DNA of 64,000 nt, taken from Acanthacorydalis orientalis. Taxonomy: Eukaryota; Arthropoda; Insecta; Megaloptera; Corydalidae. The notes under the pieces are model-generated. The model did no database searches and was not told the DNA's origin. It saw only the letters and a list, made by a program, of their open reading frames with translations. The translations under genes and the position numbers were made by a program. The stretch lies in the NCBI GenBank assembly GCA_034766995.1, contig CM068321.1:15701526-15765525 (forward strand). Reading direction: 5' to 3'. Below are positions 39,340 through 53,138 of the stretch, piece after piece (the stretch's first letter is position 1; every line of letters begins with the position of its first letter).

Positions 39340-39692
39340 TTTTATAAAAGTACATTTTATTTACGTTCAGTCACTGATATAAGTCTTTTATCAAATCACA
39401 TCAGTTAAATAACTCAATATTATTGTATTAAAACATGAACACGTTTTAAAAAATGGAAAATGATCAAGCGCCGTTCGTAGAAATTTTTACACCAGTCTCT
39501 TAACGATTGAACTTTGAAAGTTCGTTACGGTGACCTTAACCTATTTGATACGAGAGTGCTTTTCAAAAATAAGTTATCTTCATATTTCTGATTTACTCGA
39601 AGATTGGAAAAAAATCACCGATATTTTCTTGAATCATTTACCGTATATTGAGAATAAATCATATACTATATTACTTAATGGAATTTCTTCAA
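39340..39692 (-). other. Probable 3' UTR of the minus-strand dpr gene
   Basis: The part at 39460-39690 is GC-richer than the sequence beyond it and follows the stop directly. A TTTATT near 39355 (AATAAA on the minus strand) is one possible poly(A) signal. The exact end is not determined. Confidence 0.4.
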
Positions 39693-39796
39693 CTAGGACA
39701 GCGTTATGATAACAGATGTCAATAGTAACCACGCTGAAGGACATCTTAACCATGATAGACCTCGTCCTCCATGTTGCATGGCGGCAGGATTCTCAC
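39693..39796 (-). CDS. dpr: Second dpr-family gene, terminal coding exon
   Basis: On the minus strand, acceptor CCAATTACAG is followed by GT GAG AAT CCT..., which with one base from the preceding exon gives (G)ENPAAMQHGGRGLSWLRCP then SAWLLLTSVIITLS and TAG (39695-39693). The G-E-N-P-A-A-M-Q-H-G motif at an exon start with phase-1 entry is the same signature and phase as the last exon of the plus-strand dpr gene. The run AWLLLTSVIITLS at the very end is a good GPI-attachment or membrane tail. The Ig exons must lie at higher coordinates; none was found up to 64000, so they are probably outside the window. The paralog number is not determined. Confidence 0.82.
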
Positions 39797-40346
39797 CTGT
39801 AATTGGAAAATACATTTAAACTTTTATTTTGTATAATACAATAAGATTTAAAATCAGATTAAATGCATAAAATACTTTACAATATAAAAAAATATATACA
39901 ATTGATGATTCTCACTTAGAAATAAAAAAATTGTAATATCATTTTTCTAAAAATCTACACATTTAAAACCTTTAAATTTGTTTTTTTTTCAAGAAATACA
40001 TATATAACTTTTTCATAAATTTAATTGTGGTATTTATTTTTATTATATGTTTTTTCGAACTATATTAGAGATTGTATATAAGTTAATATTCTATTACACA
40101 ATATTTTTTGTTTTTACATTCTTTTTATTGTATTTACAAATTTTGAATAATTTAATGTGGTGAATTTTTTTCATTACTTTATAAAAAAGTATCTCTCGTG
40201 TTCATAATAAATGAACGTTTAAACATTAAATAAATAATTAATTTGAACGTGATTAAGATTTAATATTGGAAATAAATATGTTTGAACGTTTAAAACTAAT
40301 TTTCAATAAACTAAAAGATATTTTTCATATATTCAAAAGATAATTT

Positions 40347-40377
<31 letters not shown>

Positions 40378-41092
40378 AATCTCATTGTAATTGTCATTAC
40401 ATTGTATTACTCGTAAGTAAATTATACTTATGTTCATAAAATGTACTAATGGCAAATTCTTTTATTTTATTCGAAAAAATCAGATAATTCAATGTACATT
40501 TATAAAAGTTAACCTATTGACTTGCTATCAAACGAATCAATACAGTGTTATTTCAAAGTACCTTGCTTTATCTAGTTGTCAAAATGAACGAGTTCAAGTT
40601 ACAATCATTTATTTCTTTTACCTGTCTTCTTCAGTATACAATGAATGTACTATATTTTTAAAAATATTCTCACTATTTTTATACAAAAATACAGTAATGA
40701 TAAATGGGTTTTTTAAAATGATATATCTGTACATGAATGAATGTAGTTCAGCAAGTCAGTGATAATGAAATATTTACTTAAAATAATAATCAAAAATTAT
40801 TATCATATAAAGTAAAATACTTTATAATTACAATTTATTTTCTTATTTTAAGGAAAAGTATTGTCATTGAATGGTTAATATTCGAATAAAAAAACAATGA
40901 ATTTTTAAAATCTTTATATTTAGTAGTATCTCATTTTTTATATTCGATTTGAATGTTAATTTGATTTACTTATATGTATAATGTGTGGGTGGATGTTTGT
41001 TATATATCTGCATATGAAGACAAGTTAAAACCAAGTAGACGTAAAATGTTAGTTATGTTATTTAGCAGATTTTAATTTATTGCCTTCCTATC

Positions 41093-41095
<3 letters not shown>

Positions 41096-41153
<58 letters not shown>
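41096..41153. repeat. (TA)n microsatellite
   Basis: About 58 bp, uninterrupted, followed by TGTGTGTG-like sequence. Confidence 0.98.
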
Positions 41154-41156
<3 letters not shown>

Positions 41157-43193
41157 AATGTGTGTGTAAACGTATGCATGTGCACGTTTATTTTAATATA
41201 CACATGACAAACATGTTTCGGCAAATATTACGAGACATAGTCTAAACTGTAGTTTCAGAATGTATAATTGATGTTTTCACCAGTACAGTTTCACTAGTTG
41301 AAAGGCTCATCTCAAGTGTATTTACGGTCAGCAGATCTCAACAGAAAGGTAATAGAGTTAGCCATGTTGAGTTTCGTGCGGTATTCTGTGTGCAATATGT
41401 CTCTCTGTATAATTGGTAACATTTAGGATATTACTCTCAATTTGACGAAATGGAATTTCTATGTAGATCTTTCCTTTAAGTTAAACAATTAAATAAATAA
41501 TATACATTTATATTTTTCTATTCGTAAATATATATATATATATATAACTATTGTGTTAGAAATTTATTGTATACACGTACGAAAAGATTATTGATAAATT
41601 ATTTAAAATACAGAGAAGTGTATTAATATTTGAATATTTTATTAGTTGTTTATTTTTTAGCTTTCAGTTAGATTTTTCATTAATTACCAATAGTGCACAT
41701 GGAAAAAGTACTGCATTTAAATTCATTGTTTTAGTAATTAATCAAATTTCATTATAAAAAACTTCATTTCTTACATTAATTTAGCTTGTAAATATCACGG
41801 TTTGTTAGTTAAATAAAATAGCTAATTAAAAAAGATATACACAATAAATTAGCAATCACATTTAATAATTTAAAAATTAATTAAGAGCAGAATTATGATT
41901 GATTCAATTTAAAGGTTTAGCATAATTGTTTACACTTAAAATGCTAAGCAGTTAACTTTTATAATTGTTTTTTTTTACAAATTTTTCATTTTCTATAAAT
42001 TAAATAAAAATATTATTAACTATAGATATAATTTTTTTCATACCGTTTTATTTAAAAAAATATTTATGGGTTTTAAAAATTGTAATTATTTTTTTATGAC
42101 TAAATGTGAATTTAATTATTTAAAAAATATATTCTTTTACTATTTATAATCAAGTGTCATGAAAATTATTTCTTTTAACTTTATATTAGTTTTTTTGTTC
42201 AGAATGAAAAGGAAGATTTAATGAATTTATGATGATTTAAATCAATTCTGAATAAAACATTAAGTATATAGTTAATACAAATTAATTTATTAAGTATTTC
42301 ATGAAACTAATATTCATATAATTAGAAAATGATGTTATTGGAGAACATGTAGTCAATCTTTTTGCAATATATTTTAATCATTTGGGCGGAGAGTACTTAA
42401 TTCAAATTAGAGCACTTACGAAAGTGATTTCATAGTTACTAGTCAGAGTTTCAGGAAGCAATAATAAATTGTTTCCTTTGCAAGTTCTCTTGATTATTAC
42501 ATTCGACCTTTATAGAATGGGTATATTCTGTGAGATAGCCTTCACTATTTGTTATTGTAGTACAAAATAAGAGGTAGTGTGCTATATAGACTTTCTTATA
42601 AATAAATTTTATACCATTAATATTACTTTAATTTTTAATATAAAATCATTTATTTAATTACTTATACAGGGTAATAATTGCATTTATTCGGATAATTTGT
42701 AGACATTTATTATACTTAGTATTTTACTACAAATTGTATCTCTTAATTCAAGTTTTCCTTTTAATTTAATTCTACGATATTTTTTCCATATAATTTTAAA
42801 ATCTGAATGCGTTTCAGTTTAGTTAAAAATATTATTTACTCATAAATTTAATGTTTAAACATTTATTTTTCTTATTCTTTCTTATGTGAATTTCAATGCG
42901 ATGCTATGATCCTTAGAATGCTATTGTAAAGCTATTTCCAATACTTCAGTAATACAATTTTGATAGCTGACTAGTAGCTTGATCAATATTTAACAACTGA
43001 TTAATGATTAAAAAAATGATGAATAATTAATTATAGAACATTTTTGAGGAATAGATAATTTATGGTTTCTGGGAAGACGAAAATGTGAATTTAGTCACAG
43101 TGTCATATTTTTGTCATTAACAATTTCAGTAATCACTTCATCAGTATTAATAGAAAATATTATAACTGGCTATTTATCAATTTGAATTTCAGA

Positions 43194-43196
<3 letters not shown>

Positions 43197-43270
<74 letters not shown>
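43197..43270. repeat. (TA)n microsatellite
   Basis: About 73 bp with AA interruptions that flip the phase of the dinucleotide. Confidence 0.97.
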
Positions 43271-43273
<3 letters not shown>

Positions 43274-44229
43274 GTATTTTTATATTAAAAAAACTAGATT
43301 AATGAAGACACACTTAATAATAATATAAAAGTCTACATAAACAATTGATTTTACAAAGAAATTAAATTATAATTGGAACTATACTAAAGAAATATATTTT
43401 CATGTTACACAACTAGGTTTTCTGGAAAAATAAACAATTACAAACATCTTACTGACATTCTTCAATTCCATTTCCTTTTATAATAGTTATTTCCGCTCTA
43501 ATTCTATACAGTTTCTAGGATTTTCGTAATGTATACTCATTGTGATATGTATATATATATATATATATGTTTGCATAAGTATTATTATGTTTACTGAAAC
43601 ACTGATATTATGCAATAAATGTACTTCCATTTCTAAAATTAAAAATATTATGAGCTACCATTTAATCCCAACGTATTATTTTTAATTTGTTTTTCATTTT
43701 TTATGAATATACAGTATGAAACAATATTAGGTAGTAAAAAAATAAATTTATTTATGTATAAGTTCTGTTTAATACAGTATAGAAAATATGAAATTGTTTC
43801 ATTTTGCATGGTTGGTTATAAGTTTAATAAAATATTTATATTAATAATAATTGAAAAAAATTAACAGTAGTTTCAATAAGCTAAAGTGCATTATATTATT
43901 TAAATAAAATTTTGAACAGTACTTTTCCATTTTTTACACAAACTTTGGTATTCGTTTTACTCAATTTTGATTCAGATGATATTTTTTAGAAACATTCATT
44001 TTTGAATGAATAAAATATTGTTCTCTTTATATTATAAGATTTAAGCTCGTGTCATTTATCATTATAGTAATTTAGCTATTATCTAGATTTTGTGGAATTA
44101 TATAACCTACATGTTTGGCAATGATAGTGTTGTTTAGTAATTTTTATTTATTTTGTTACACCTGTAATGTAGTAGTTGCACAGTCTTCGTCTTATCACTT
44201 AAGCTTCTATTTTCTATTACTGATTTTGT

Positions 44230-44460
44230 AATGTGTACCATTATCAGGTAGATTTTTAAAAACAGAATTAACAACTTTTTAAGAATCTATTTGAAGATAT
44301 AACATGTACTAAAATTAGTAGTGGAGAATAGAAACTCAGATGATCCAAAAGCCCGAAGATCATTATGACAAAATAAGATAAATCTGCAAATGCATTCACA
44401 TCTAAATGGTTTTTATTTAATAGTATTTCGATGGATAAAAAATTAAAATAAACATATTTT
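44230..44460 (-). repeat. Diverged dispersed repeat, copy 1
   Basis: On the minus strand this copy carries CATTTAGATGTGAATGCATT, then a segment containing TTTTGGATCATCTGAGTTTC, then CAAATAGATTC and AAAAATCTACCTGA. It matches copy 2 at 49215-49440 in the opposite orientation over some 200 bp with gaps. Translations share LLDHL(S/T)FY but neither frame is convincing as a gene. Confidence 0.6.
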
Positions 44461-45274
44461 CGTTTTGTGATTTCAATTAAAGTATATAAATACATGTAAA
44501 ATTATTTCTATTAAATTGTAAAAAAAATAGTTAACGTATTATTTTTCAATAAAAGTATTGAATTAAAAAAATATTAAAAAGAGAAAAATATTTTTAAATG
44601 AAATTATTTATATTACAATATTTTGTGTAAAATCATTTGATTTTTTAATTTTGCTTTTTTGTCATATAACTGAATTTTATAACCAAGAATATTTATTTTC
44701 AAACACTAAAAAAACAATTATATATACTATTTAATTAAAAATATTCCTGAATGTCTAACGTTTACATGTTTTAGTTATAATTTATATATTTTCATTCTCT
44801 TAAATAATAGCAATTTTCAAATTCAAATTTATACACAGTACGAACGAGGAAAAAGATTAAATTAAAACAATTTCATATGGAAATATAAACATATAACATT
44901 TTTTTTAAATAAATAAAATAATTTAACTTCGCAGAAAGTAAAACATTTTATTAATAAATTGAAAAATTAGTGATTAAATATTAATTGAAAATCATTCATG
45001 TAATAATTTTCCAAAAGCAAAATTATAATTGTGAGAATCATCAATATATTTGTACAGAAATTATCTGCTGCGTCTATTTTAATATAAATTGAAATTAAAT
45101 CAATCAATATTTTATAATTTAAATGAAAATGGTAATACATTGGAACAAAAAAAATTAAAAATAAATACATTTTTATTATATACACTGTATATATATATAA
45201 ATATAATCCACATATGCGTTCATACACAGAGATACATTCAAAACTTTTCAATAACTTTTTATAGATTATTTAGG

Positions 45275-45321
<47 letters not shown>

Positions 45322-46543
45322 ATATATATATATATATGACAATGCGAATTATATTTCACATGTTTACGGTTTCTTGAGATAATCATAAGAGATATAAATT
45401 TTTGATTATATATATATAATTTTTAAATTTTACTTCATTGTTAAAACATTCTTAACGGAAGATAAAATATTTTGTTATTGATCGTGAAAAAAGTATCGAA
45501 TATTTTACCATTAAATAATGAATTTATTTCGAATTAATATGAATGCGTTTTCTTTAAAATATTACATTTATGATAATAATTCCTAGTCTCGAATATTACA
45601 AAAGTTTTGTATATTATATAACTAATTGTATTCAACAGAGTTTTAATTTTTATATACTTAAGTAATAATATCTTTAATATATATGATTTTATTTCAATCT
45701 CTTGAGATTATTTTATTGGAGAATATAAAAGACAATAAATTAATTTTTGTATATTTCTATTAATTTTTTTTATTGAACATAGTATCTTTATTATTAAATT
45801 TCATGTTTGAAATAAATGTAAACAAATTTATTGATCTTAATGAAAAAAATAACAAAAAACATTGATAAAAAATATATACCAAATGAATTTAAAATATTTC
45901 CTGTTTCAAACATTCTATATAAAAAAATATTGTATTTAATTTATCTCTGTTTGAGCAAAAACAACACATTCAGATGTGTTTAAGCTTGAATTGTTTTCAC
46001 AGATTACACTGATTTTACATACTGGAAATTGAAAATTAAAATTTTAAAACAACCACAAGCACAAACAAATCCCTCACTATACGGAAAATGTGTCACGAGA
46101 TTATAAATTATTAACACTGTCAATTTTCCGACCACATTTTCATAACAAAGATCTTGATTTAGTTCATTTGCGTGCATCATACGCCATACATTAAGAATAT
46201 ATTTATTTTGCATTACATTTAGTTTTACATTTTCTACCGTTTTGACTTTTAAATAAATATGTATATTATTATTTTCACTTTTTAGATTAATGTAGATTTA
46301 TATGTATATATATATATATATATTTATTGCACGTGTTAGAATTATCTAATATTATTTTTTTTATATTTTATTTTTGATAAATATTGATAAAAAATAAAAA
46401 TATATTTGCTTAAATTTTAACACAAATATTATATGTATTTTTTTTAAAAAAAACATTAATACTGATCTTGCAAAAAGTATCAATGTTAAATCGATACATA
46501 TAGAGATATATTTAAAGTTTTTTTTAATGTAATTTTAATTATG

Positions 46544-46577
<34 letters not shown>

Positions 46578-47446
46578 ATATGTATATATATATATATATA
46601 TTTATAAAGTGTAGTGCAATATAATAATTCAAATGCATTTAAAATGCATTTCAGTACATTAATCAATGTCAGACGAGTCTCATGAAAACCAAATCGTGAT
46701 TTGAAATAAGATAGTAGATATGTCCGCATTAAACATTACTTTTGTATTTCTATACACGTTTTTTTTTTTTAAAAAAAAATGTAAAGCATTCCTATTACAA
46801 TTTATAAAACATATCTTCTTTACTTAAGTTTAAAAAAAAATATATTGAAATGCTCTATTGATAGATTAACAAGTTTATGTTAATGTTGTCTCCCCATCGT
46901 GTAATTAAGCAATGCTTTCTATAGGAAAAACATATATATTCGAATATATATTCATTTTCTTAGAATTCAATATTTTCTTTGATATTTTGTCAAGAAAACA
47001 ATTATAAAATGTAATTAACATAGAATGAATAAAAGTAAATAAATTGAAATATCTATAAATAATACTAAATATTTAAATATTTCTTTTCATAAATACAAAA
47101 GTAAACTTCAACATTAGTCACGTTTGTGGAAGATATTTTTTTATTAATATTAAACAAAATAATATTATGTATAATATTTAATCTGTTATATATGATATAG
47201 AATGTTTTTCATAATATGCTTTTCGTATTGTGAAAAAATTCGTTTCCACAAAAAAAAATCAAAATTGATTTATCTTCATCTTTTAATTTTTACTTCTACA
47301 CATATCGATGGCGACGTTGTCTTAAAGCTCTAAGCTACAAAAAGTCCTGGAGGGTCAAAGGAAACATTTAATTTGAAAAATTGAATTTGGAATATTCAAA
47401 AAAATATGTTATTATTTTTTATACTAAATATTATATGGTAATTATA

Positions 47447-47497
<51 letters not shown>

Positions 47498-47769
47498 TAC
47501 TTGAAAATATCGTTTTAAATTTTGTTAAAAATGTTTATAAACTATATTTAATTATCAAGTAAAATATTTAGAAGATGAATACTAATTATGCATTTGTATT
47601 TTAATAAAATAAATATTTAAACACGCAAATAGTATTGTATGTAGAGTATATCGAATACAATTGACATAGTTCATTAATTACTTTGTTTTGTTTTCTTTTG
47701 AGTATTTTGTTGTCAACGTTACAAAACTTTCAACCCTTATCAAGACTTTTCCTATTAGATTTCATCTAC

Positions 47770-48760
47770 ACAATGTTCTGTTATAATTGCGGGTGGCGTA
47801 TTAAGTTCCATTCAATGATCAGAGTTGATCCACTGTCATATACTTTAGTGTAGGGTTGCGTTAACGACACGTTTTGCTCATATCGACTAATAACACTAGA
47901 CTCATATTGCTTCTGAATGCAACAGTTAATAGCAGACGAACATAGTGTAACTGTGAAACAACCATAATCCCTTTTGTAAGTTAGCAATTCAAAGTGAAAT
48001 ATTCGCGGGTCTTTAGATAATCGTAACAATGTGCCACGCTGTACGATTTTATGTAATCGTCGTCATTAAATTATTAATCGTATGTAATCTAAAGTAGCCA
48101 CGGCCTGGCAGTTATTAATCACGACTGTGTATAAAACGCAATTTGAACATAAACAAATACAGAAATCAATTCAAGATCAAGAGATAAACCCGTACTCTGG
48201 AGCGACACAATCAACCGTTTCGAAACGTTATAAATTACCGTGATAATATAAAAGCTATAATATGGCGACAGTGGCCCACAACTACGATCGTGTCGCAGTA
48301 AAGATAACAACTAACTGACAGTAGAAGGAGTGACTAGGTGGGGTTCGAACGCGTCATCGTGTGCTCCGTGGATGATACATGGATGACTGGATCAGCACGA
48401 CACTGTTGTCGTCTCAACATCAACTTGATAAATGATCGGACTGGAATAGTGGCGCGTTGGTGGTATAACACACAAGCAGCAGTGATGACGGTAGACTATG
48501 CCGCAAACTCAGGCTTTACCTTGACATGGCCGGGATATATAAATATTCAAGCGCTTGAGATGTAGGGCTAAGTACAGAGGAGTTAGTTTACGACGGCTTG
48601 CTTGATGCTTACTTGCGGTAGCTTAGTGTGTTTGTTGTGCACATACTGTACAAGTACGCGTTATGGTTTCTTCGAAGGTTCACCTTGTACTGTTTACATT
48701 GGAGGATCTCCATTTTAGCTGTTCTGTACGAATTTAAATTTCAGCATCCGTTTTCTAATT
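47770..48760. promoter_or_regulatory. One-kilobase GC-richer island, possible promoter region
   Basis: This is the longest GC-richer block outside exons. Short ORFs run on both strands (47781-48029 minus without an ATG, 48119-48310 minus, 48338-48565 plus), but none resembles a known protein and none has good splice sites. A TATATAAAT box sits at 48536-48544 with GC-richer sequence downstream. A promoter or enhancer block, perhaps for a non-coding transcript, is the best inference. Confidence 0.35.
48536..48600 (+). promoter_or_regulatory. Candidate TATA-box core promoter
   Basis: GGGATATATAAATATTC gives a TATATAAAT box at 48536-48544 inside the GC-richer island. A start would fall near 48566-48572, and an ACGACGG element lies at the distance expected for a downstream promoter element. 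Downstream, ATG near 48662 opens only 24 codons (MVSSKVHLVLFTLEDLHFSC then SVRI). Confidence 0.25.
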
Positions 48761-49214
48761 AACTCTCGTGTATCATTATTTTCACTTCTTTATGTAAAAC
48801 ATGTGAATTTACAATGTTAAACATCACTGCTCTAGTTAATATTTAGTCAAAAATGTTTTCCTGTATTAAGATATTGCTTTTATACAACGTCTAATAAAAA
48901 TTACCACGTCATGAAACATATAGTCAGTTATGTGTGTTACATTCTCAATAAACTGTAACATATTTTTGTTCGTAATTTATCGACATCAAATCTTTATTAA
49001 CAACAAATTTTCTTAGCATTATAATACACGTATATGTTTTTAAATTATTTATTAGAATGATAACTTGTTGCTTATTAGTAATCCTCATACTGGAATATTC
49101 TAAACTGGTTTTCTTAAAACAAAAATACAAATTGATTAAGATGAAACATTTTTCAATTAAATAATGATATGATATACTCACAAACATTAATTTAATAATA
49201 AATTTGAATCGTTG

Positions 49215-49440
49215 AATAATATAACTCGATTATTGTTCAATAATTTAGATGATGACATTTTTGTAGAATTAATTTTCAGTGTCAGGAATGTTTTCTTCCT
49301 TTTAGATCATCTTACTTTCTATTTTTATTTTTTAGTTTCAGCATTTATTATATTTTCAGATAGACTTTTATACACAAGTCTAAAAATCTATCTAAGAAAA
49401 GTACATATGACAAAACTATTAGTAACAAACAGAAATTCCG
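49215..49440 (+). repeat. Diverged dispersed repeat, copy 2
   Basis: Corresponding landmarks are AATTTAGATGATGACATTTT, CTTTTAGATCATCTTACTTT, CAGATAGACTT and AAAAATCTATCTAAG, in the same order as copy 1 read on the minus strand. It is likely a relic of an old transposable element whose class I cannot name. Confidence 0.6.
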
Positions 49441-52400
49441 ATGATTAAAAAGGACAAAGAATGTCATACTACATATATGCAAATATTAGAACATATAATT
49501 ATAATTTTACTAACAAAAATTAAAACAATTTATTTCTTCTTGTACAGTTGTTTCAATTGTAATATCTATATTGATTTTCGTTATTTATTTATATTTGCAG
49601 TTATTTAATCTCACAATAATACAGTCATTAACTGTAAATCAATATTGACAGAAAAATATGTTAAGATGTTATAATTAAATTTTAAATAACTCTTTTTATT
49701 AACTTTAAGAAAACAGCAAAAGTAAGAAATTCATTTTTCTGAATACTTTCCAATTGAAAACTTGATTTCTAAATAAATTTTAAGTATTAACTAAATCTCA
49801 GGGATTCAATAATAATAATTATAAAATACTTAATACATATTATTAAGTATTGAAAAAGCAGTTGATATTTTTTTATACAATACCATTAATATTTTCCTCA
49901 TAAATATTAAAAAATAAATAAAAGAACTTTAAACATGTTTCAAAAAGACAAGAATGATTTATTTAATTCTTAAATATACTCAATCATTTTAAATTGTTTT
50001 TAGTGTATAATAAATATTTAGAATTTGTAAAATTCTGTATGATTACTTTTTTGTAAGCTACTATCCATTCAACTAATAGATATTTATTATTTCTAAATAT
50101 AAAATAAATAATTAAAATAGTATCAACTTCAAAATAAGAACATAGTCGATCGTTCAGCCCTTACTCTCAATGACGTTCTCTTTTTCAATAACGATTATTT
50201 TTCGAAATTCGCTCATATTGTCAAATTTTAAACTAAATTTATAAAACTTAGCGCAGCAAATAAAATAAAAGAAATATACTTTTGCGAAACGTTTCACGTA
50301 ATATGATTTTTTTCTACTTTATGAGAAAAAAAATGCAACGTTGTGGTACTGTAAAAAATTCGATTTAAACAAGAAGTTCTAACACGAATTCTAAGAAATA
50401 TAGGATCAAAGGAAACGAAACGTAGTTTTATTTTGATGTTTCGTAAAGGATGTGAAATTTGTTGGAGTTTGTTTTTTTTATTTATTTAATTTTAACGACA
50501 TGTATTTTTTTCAATATTACTAATACTATTTTGTTATAGAACAACCAAATATAATTCAGCCTAGTATTGAATATTTCAATTTTTATTTATTTCATTTATT
50601 AGCAGTCATTAAATAAATTGAAATTTTAATAGTTTTAAGACTTTATTAAACTTGTAAATAATTGTATATTATTCAAAACTATGTCTTTAATACATGTTAA
50701 CATTGTTCATATCTTTAGACCTTACAATATGTTTACAGTGAGTAAACAATTTGCTTTTTTTTATAAATCGTAACTATCTTCATGTTATGACTTGAAAAAC
50801 TATATAACAGCAATATGTAACATAATATATAGGCACATATTTACATGCATAAAACCAATTTCCTTCTTTTGTATGCAAGAAGTGAAAAAACTAGTTCAGA
50901 TTGAATTTGGATAAGTTATAAATTCGTTTGTTTTTCAATAAAACTTTATTCTTCACATACTTCAACGTAGTCTAAAACAGATATTTATAAAGCCATATAC
51001 AGAATTGGGACTGTTAACTATTTACTTTAGATGAGACTATTTCGTGTTTTTATTAAAAAAGTTTTTAATTTACATAGCGAAAATTATAAATCATTTGAAA
51101 TAAATTTTATCAAAGTCTGTTTATAATTTTGTAATTTTTGGTATGAAACCAATGATATATTGATTATAAAATACACATGATTCAGCAATATTGTTACATG
51201 TAATTACATTTGAAATAAAATGTCATAGTATGTAATATGGAATTTCCATTTTATTTTATAATTTCATTTGCGTATTGTGAATTAATATTGTCGTTTTTTG
51301 AATCCAACATTACGTACATACAGTAATTTTAAAATATTTAATCAAAATACATTCCACGTTTCATCTCTAAGTAGTTCTTTTTTATGGACAAACATTTAAA
51401 AATTTTCTCCAAAGAAAGATAAATGAAAATTTTAACTTAGATAAAAAATAGTGTTGACAGAAAAAAAATGTTTGGATTATCATACTATTGAATTATTATT
51501 AACCAATTCATAAAAAAAACTAAACTGATATATTTGTAGTGTAAATATAAAATCGATAAAGGAAAGAGATATAGATAAATAACAACCATTTTTAAGAAAA
51601 ATTAATGTGTTTAAAATGAATTACAAAATTATATAAAGTTTTAAGAACTACATCAATTTTATTATTGTTATTTTTTATGTATTTGTATTGAGAGTTATGT
51701 TTGATTCTCTCAAAAACGTTTTGAAATTATTTTTTCTTACTTTTCATATCGAAACTTAATATAAAATGAGAGATTCATTTTTATTAATTTCTATTTAATT
51801 ATCCTTGATGTTTTCATTATTAACATTTACTTTAACCAAATGATTTCAGCTATCAGCTCTCCTTAAGATAAATTTATATATAGACAGGTTAAGGAATAAG
51901 ATATTAAAAATAAATTAATTTTTGTAAAATAATTTACTGTCTAAGCAACCCGTCTCTTATAAGAGACTATATATATATATTACGTATGTGATTTAATGAT
52001 GTATAAATTAGTTGAAATGAATGTTTTATGAATAAAAGTTAATGCATTGTACATTCTCATGCACAATTTATATCCAATATTTCAGCAACTCGTTATACAT
52101 TTCTAATAAATTCAATTAAACGAATAGTTTCTACTTATAAAATATGTGTGTGTGTGTTTCATTTCATGCTATTGTATATAATTTATCTTCTATTTATTTC
52201 TCTATTTTTATAAATATAATTCACATTGTTTCACTAATGTGTTAAATAAAACCAATTTAGTTTTTAGTATTTTAGTAATTATTTGAACAAATTTTAATTA
52301 GATTTATTTTTTGTAATAAAATAGTTTACAAATTAATAAAATAATATTCGGGAAAGAATCACAATTAGTTTTATAAACAATAGTATTGAAACCTTATTTA

Positions 52401-53035
52401 AATATATTACTGAAAATGAATATCATAATACATTCGATGAAAAAAGTATTATAAGTTAACCAAACTGTACGTTGTGCATTCCTACCAGCAAATGGTGAGT
52501 TCAATAGTGACTCAATATAAACGACCCCCCAATGATAAATCACAGAGGTGTTGTACTCTGCCATGACAATGACAGACATCGTATTACGATTATAGTGCAC
52601 TACAATTTGCACGAGAATATGAGAGAAATCATGACACATTCACACTGCTCTACTGATATTGATCCATCAGATTATCTACAAACAGTTTAAATGAAAAAAC
52701 CTTTCTGATAACAATGGTAATCGAGAACTATCCGATTGGATTTTATGCTTCAATACATAATTTAAAAATCAATAGTATATTTCTGAATGAAAAAAATTTA
52801 TAAATTTTCAATAAAAGATACCATCATTTTTTATATATAATAGAAGATAGGGGTTTGTTTAAAATAAAAACATACGTCAATCAATTGAAATCATTATTTA
52901 ATGATTCAATGTATTTGATTTTAACATATTAATTGTTACTTGTTAAATAATTACTTCATTTTACATTTATTGGGCTAACAGAATTTTCATCTTTTAAAAT
53001 TTGATTTTATATACAAAAATTAATAAATAACCAAT

Positions 53036-53087
53036 ATATACATATATACATACGTATATACACACATATATATATACATATACATAC

Positions 53088-53136
<49 letters not shown>
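53036..53136. repeat. Compound TACA/(TA)n microsatellite
   Basis: A TACATATA-type leader followed by about 45 bp of pure TA. Confidence 0.96.

Positions 53137-53138
<2 letters not shown>

Larger units (their letters stand above)
28991..39440. other. Intergenic AT-rich stretch between the two dpr genes
   Basis: Apart from the separately listed repeats and the weak minus-strand reading, nothing gene-like is supported. (TA)n tracts occur near 29313, 31180, 31366, 32547, 33603, 34041, 34500, 36370, 36609, 38010 and 38800. An uninterrupted T run of about 17 lies near 35481. A short direct repeat (ATTAAATATTTTATTTAATA) occurs twice at 37961-38008. Confidence 0.5.
39797..47600. other. AT-rich stretch, probable intron of the minus-strand dpr gene
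   Basis: No Ig exon is recognisable. It contains (TA)n tracts near 40351, 41096, 43197, 45278, 46544 and 47454. GC-richer patches at 41200-41420, 42360-42560 and 46000-46240 have no supported reading. An isolated 110-codon plus-strand ORF at 40430-40762 has no recognisable domain. Confidence 0.45.

Noticed and set aside
40430..40762. 110-codon plus-strand ORF, one of the longest non-repetitive ORFs
   Set aside because: No recognisable domain or signal, AT-driven composition rich in Phe, Ile, Tyr and Asn, and a length reachable by chance in 64 kb of this composition on six frames.
46004..46213. 69-codon minus-strand ORF in a GC-richer patch
   Set aside because: It has an ATG and moderately complex sequence, but no motif or supporting context; the evidence is too thin to list as a gene.
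47781..48029. 82-codon minus-strand open stretch considered as a dpr Ig2 exon
   Set aside because: It lacks the Cys-Trp-Cys Ig pattern and the N-Y-T-C motif, and has no ATG or clear splice sites.
48340..48352. GGTTCGAAC, resembling the T-loop of a tRNA gene
   Set aside because: The flanking bases do not form a T-stem or an acceptor stem, and no D-arm or anticodon arm fits upstream.
52394..52639. 81-codon minus-strand ORF in a GC-richer patch
   Set aside because: No family resemblance in this or the opposite frames; no splice signals at its edges.
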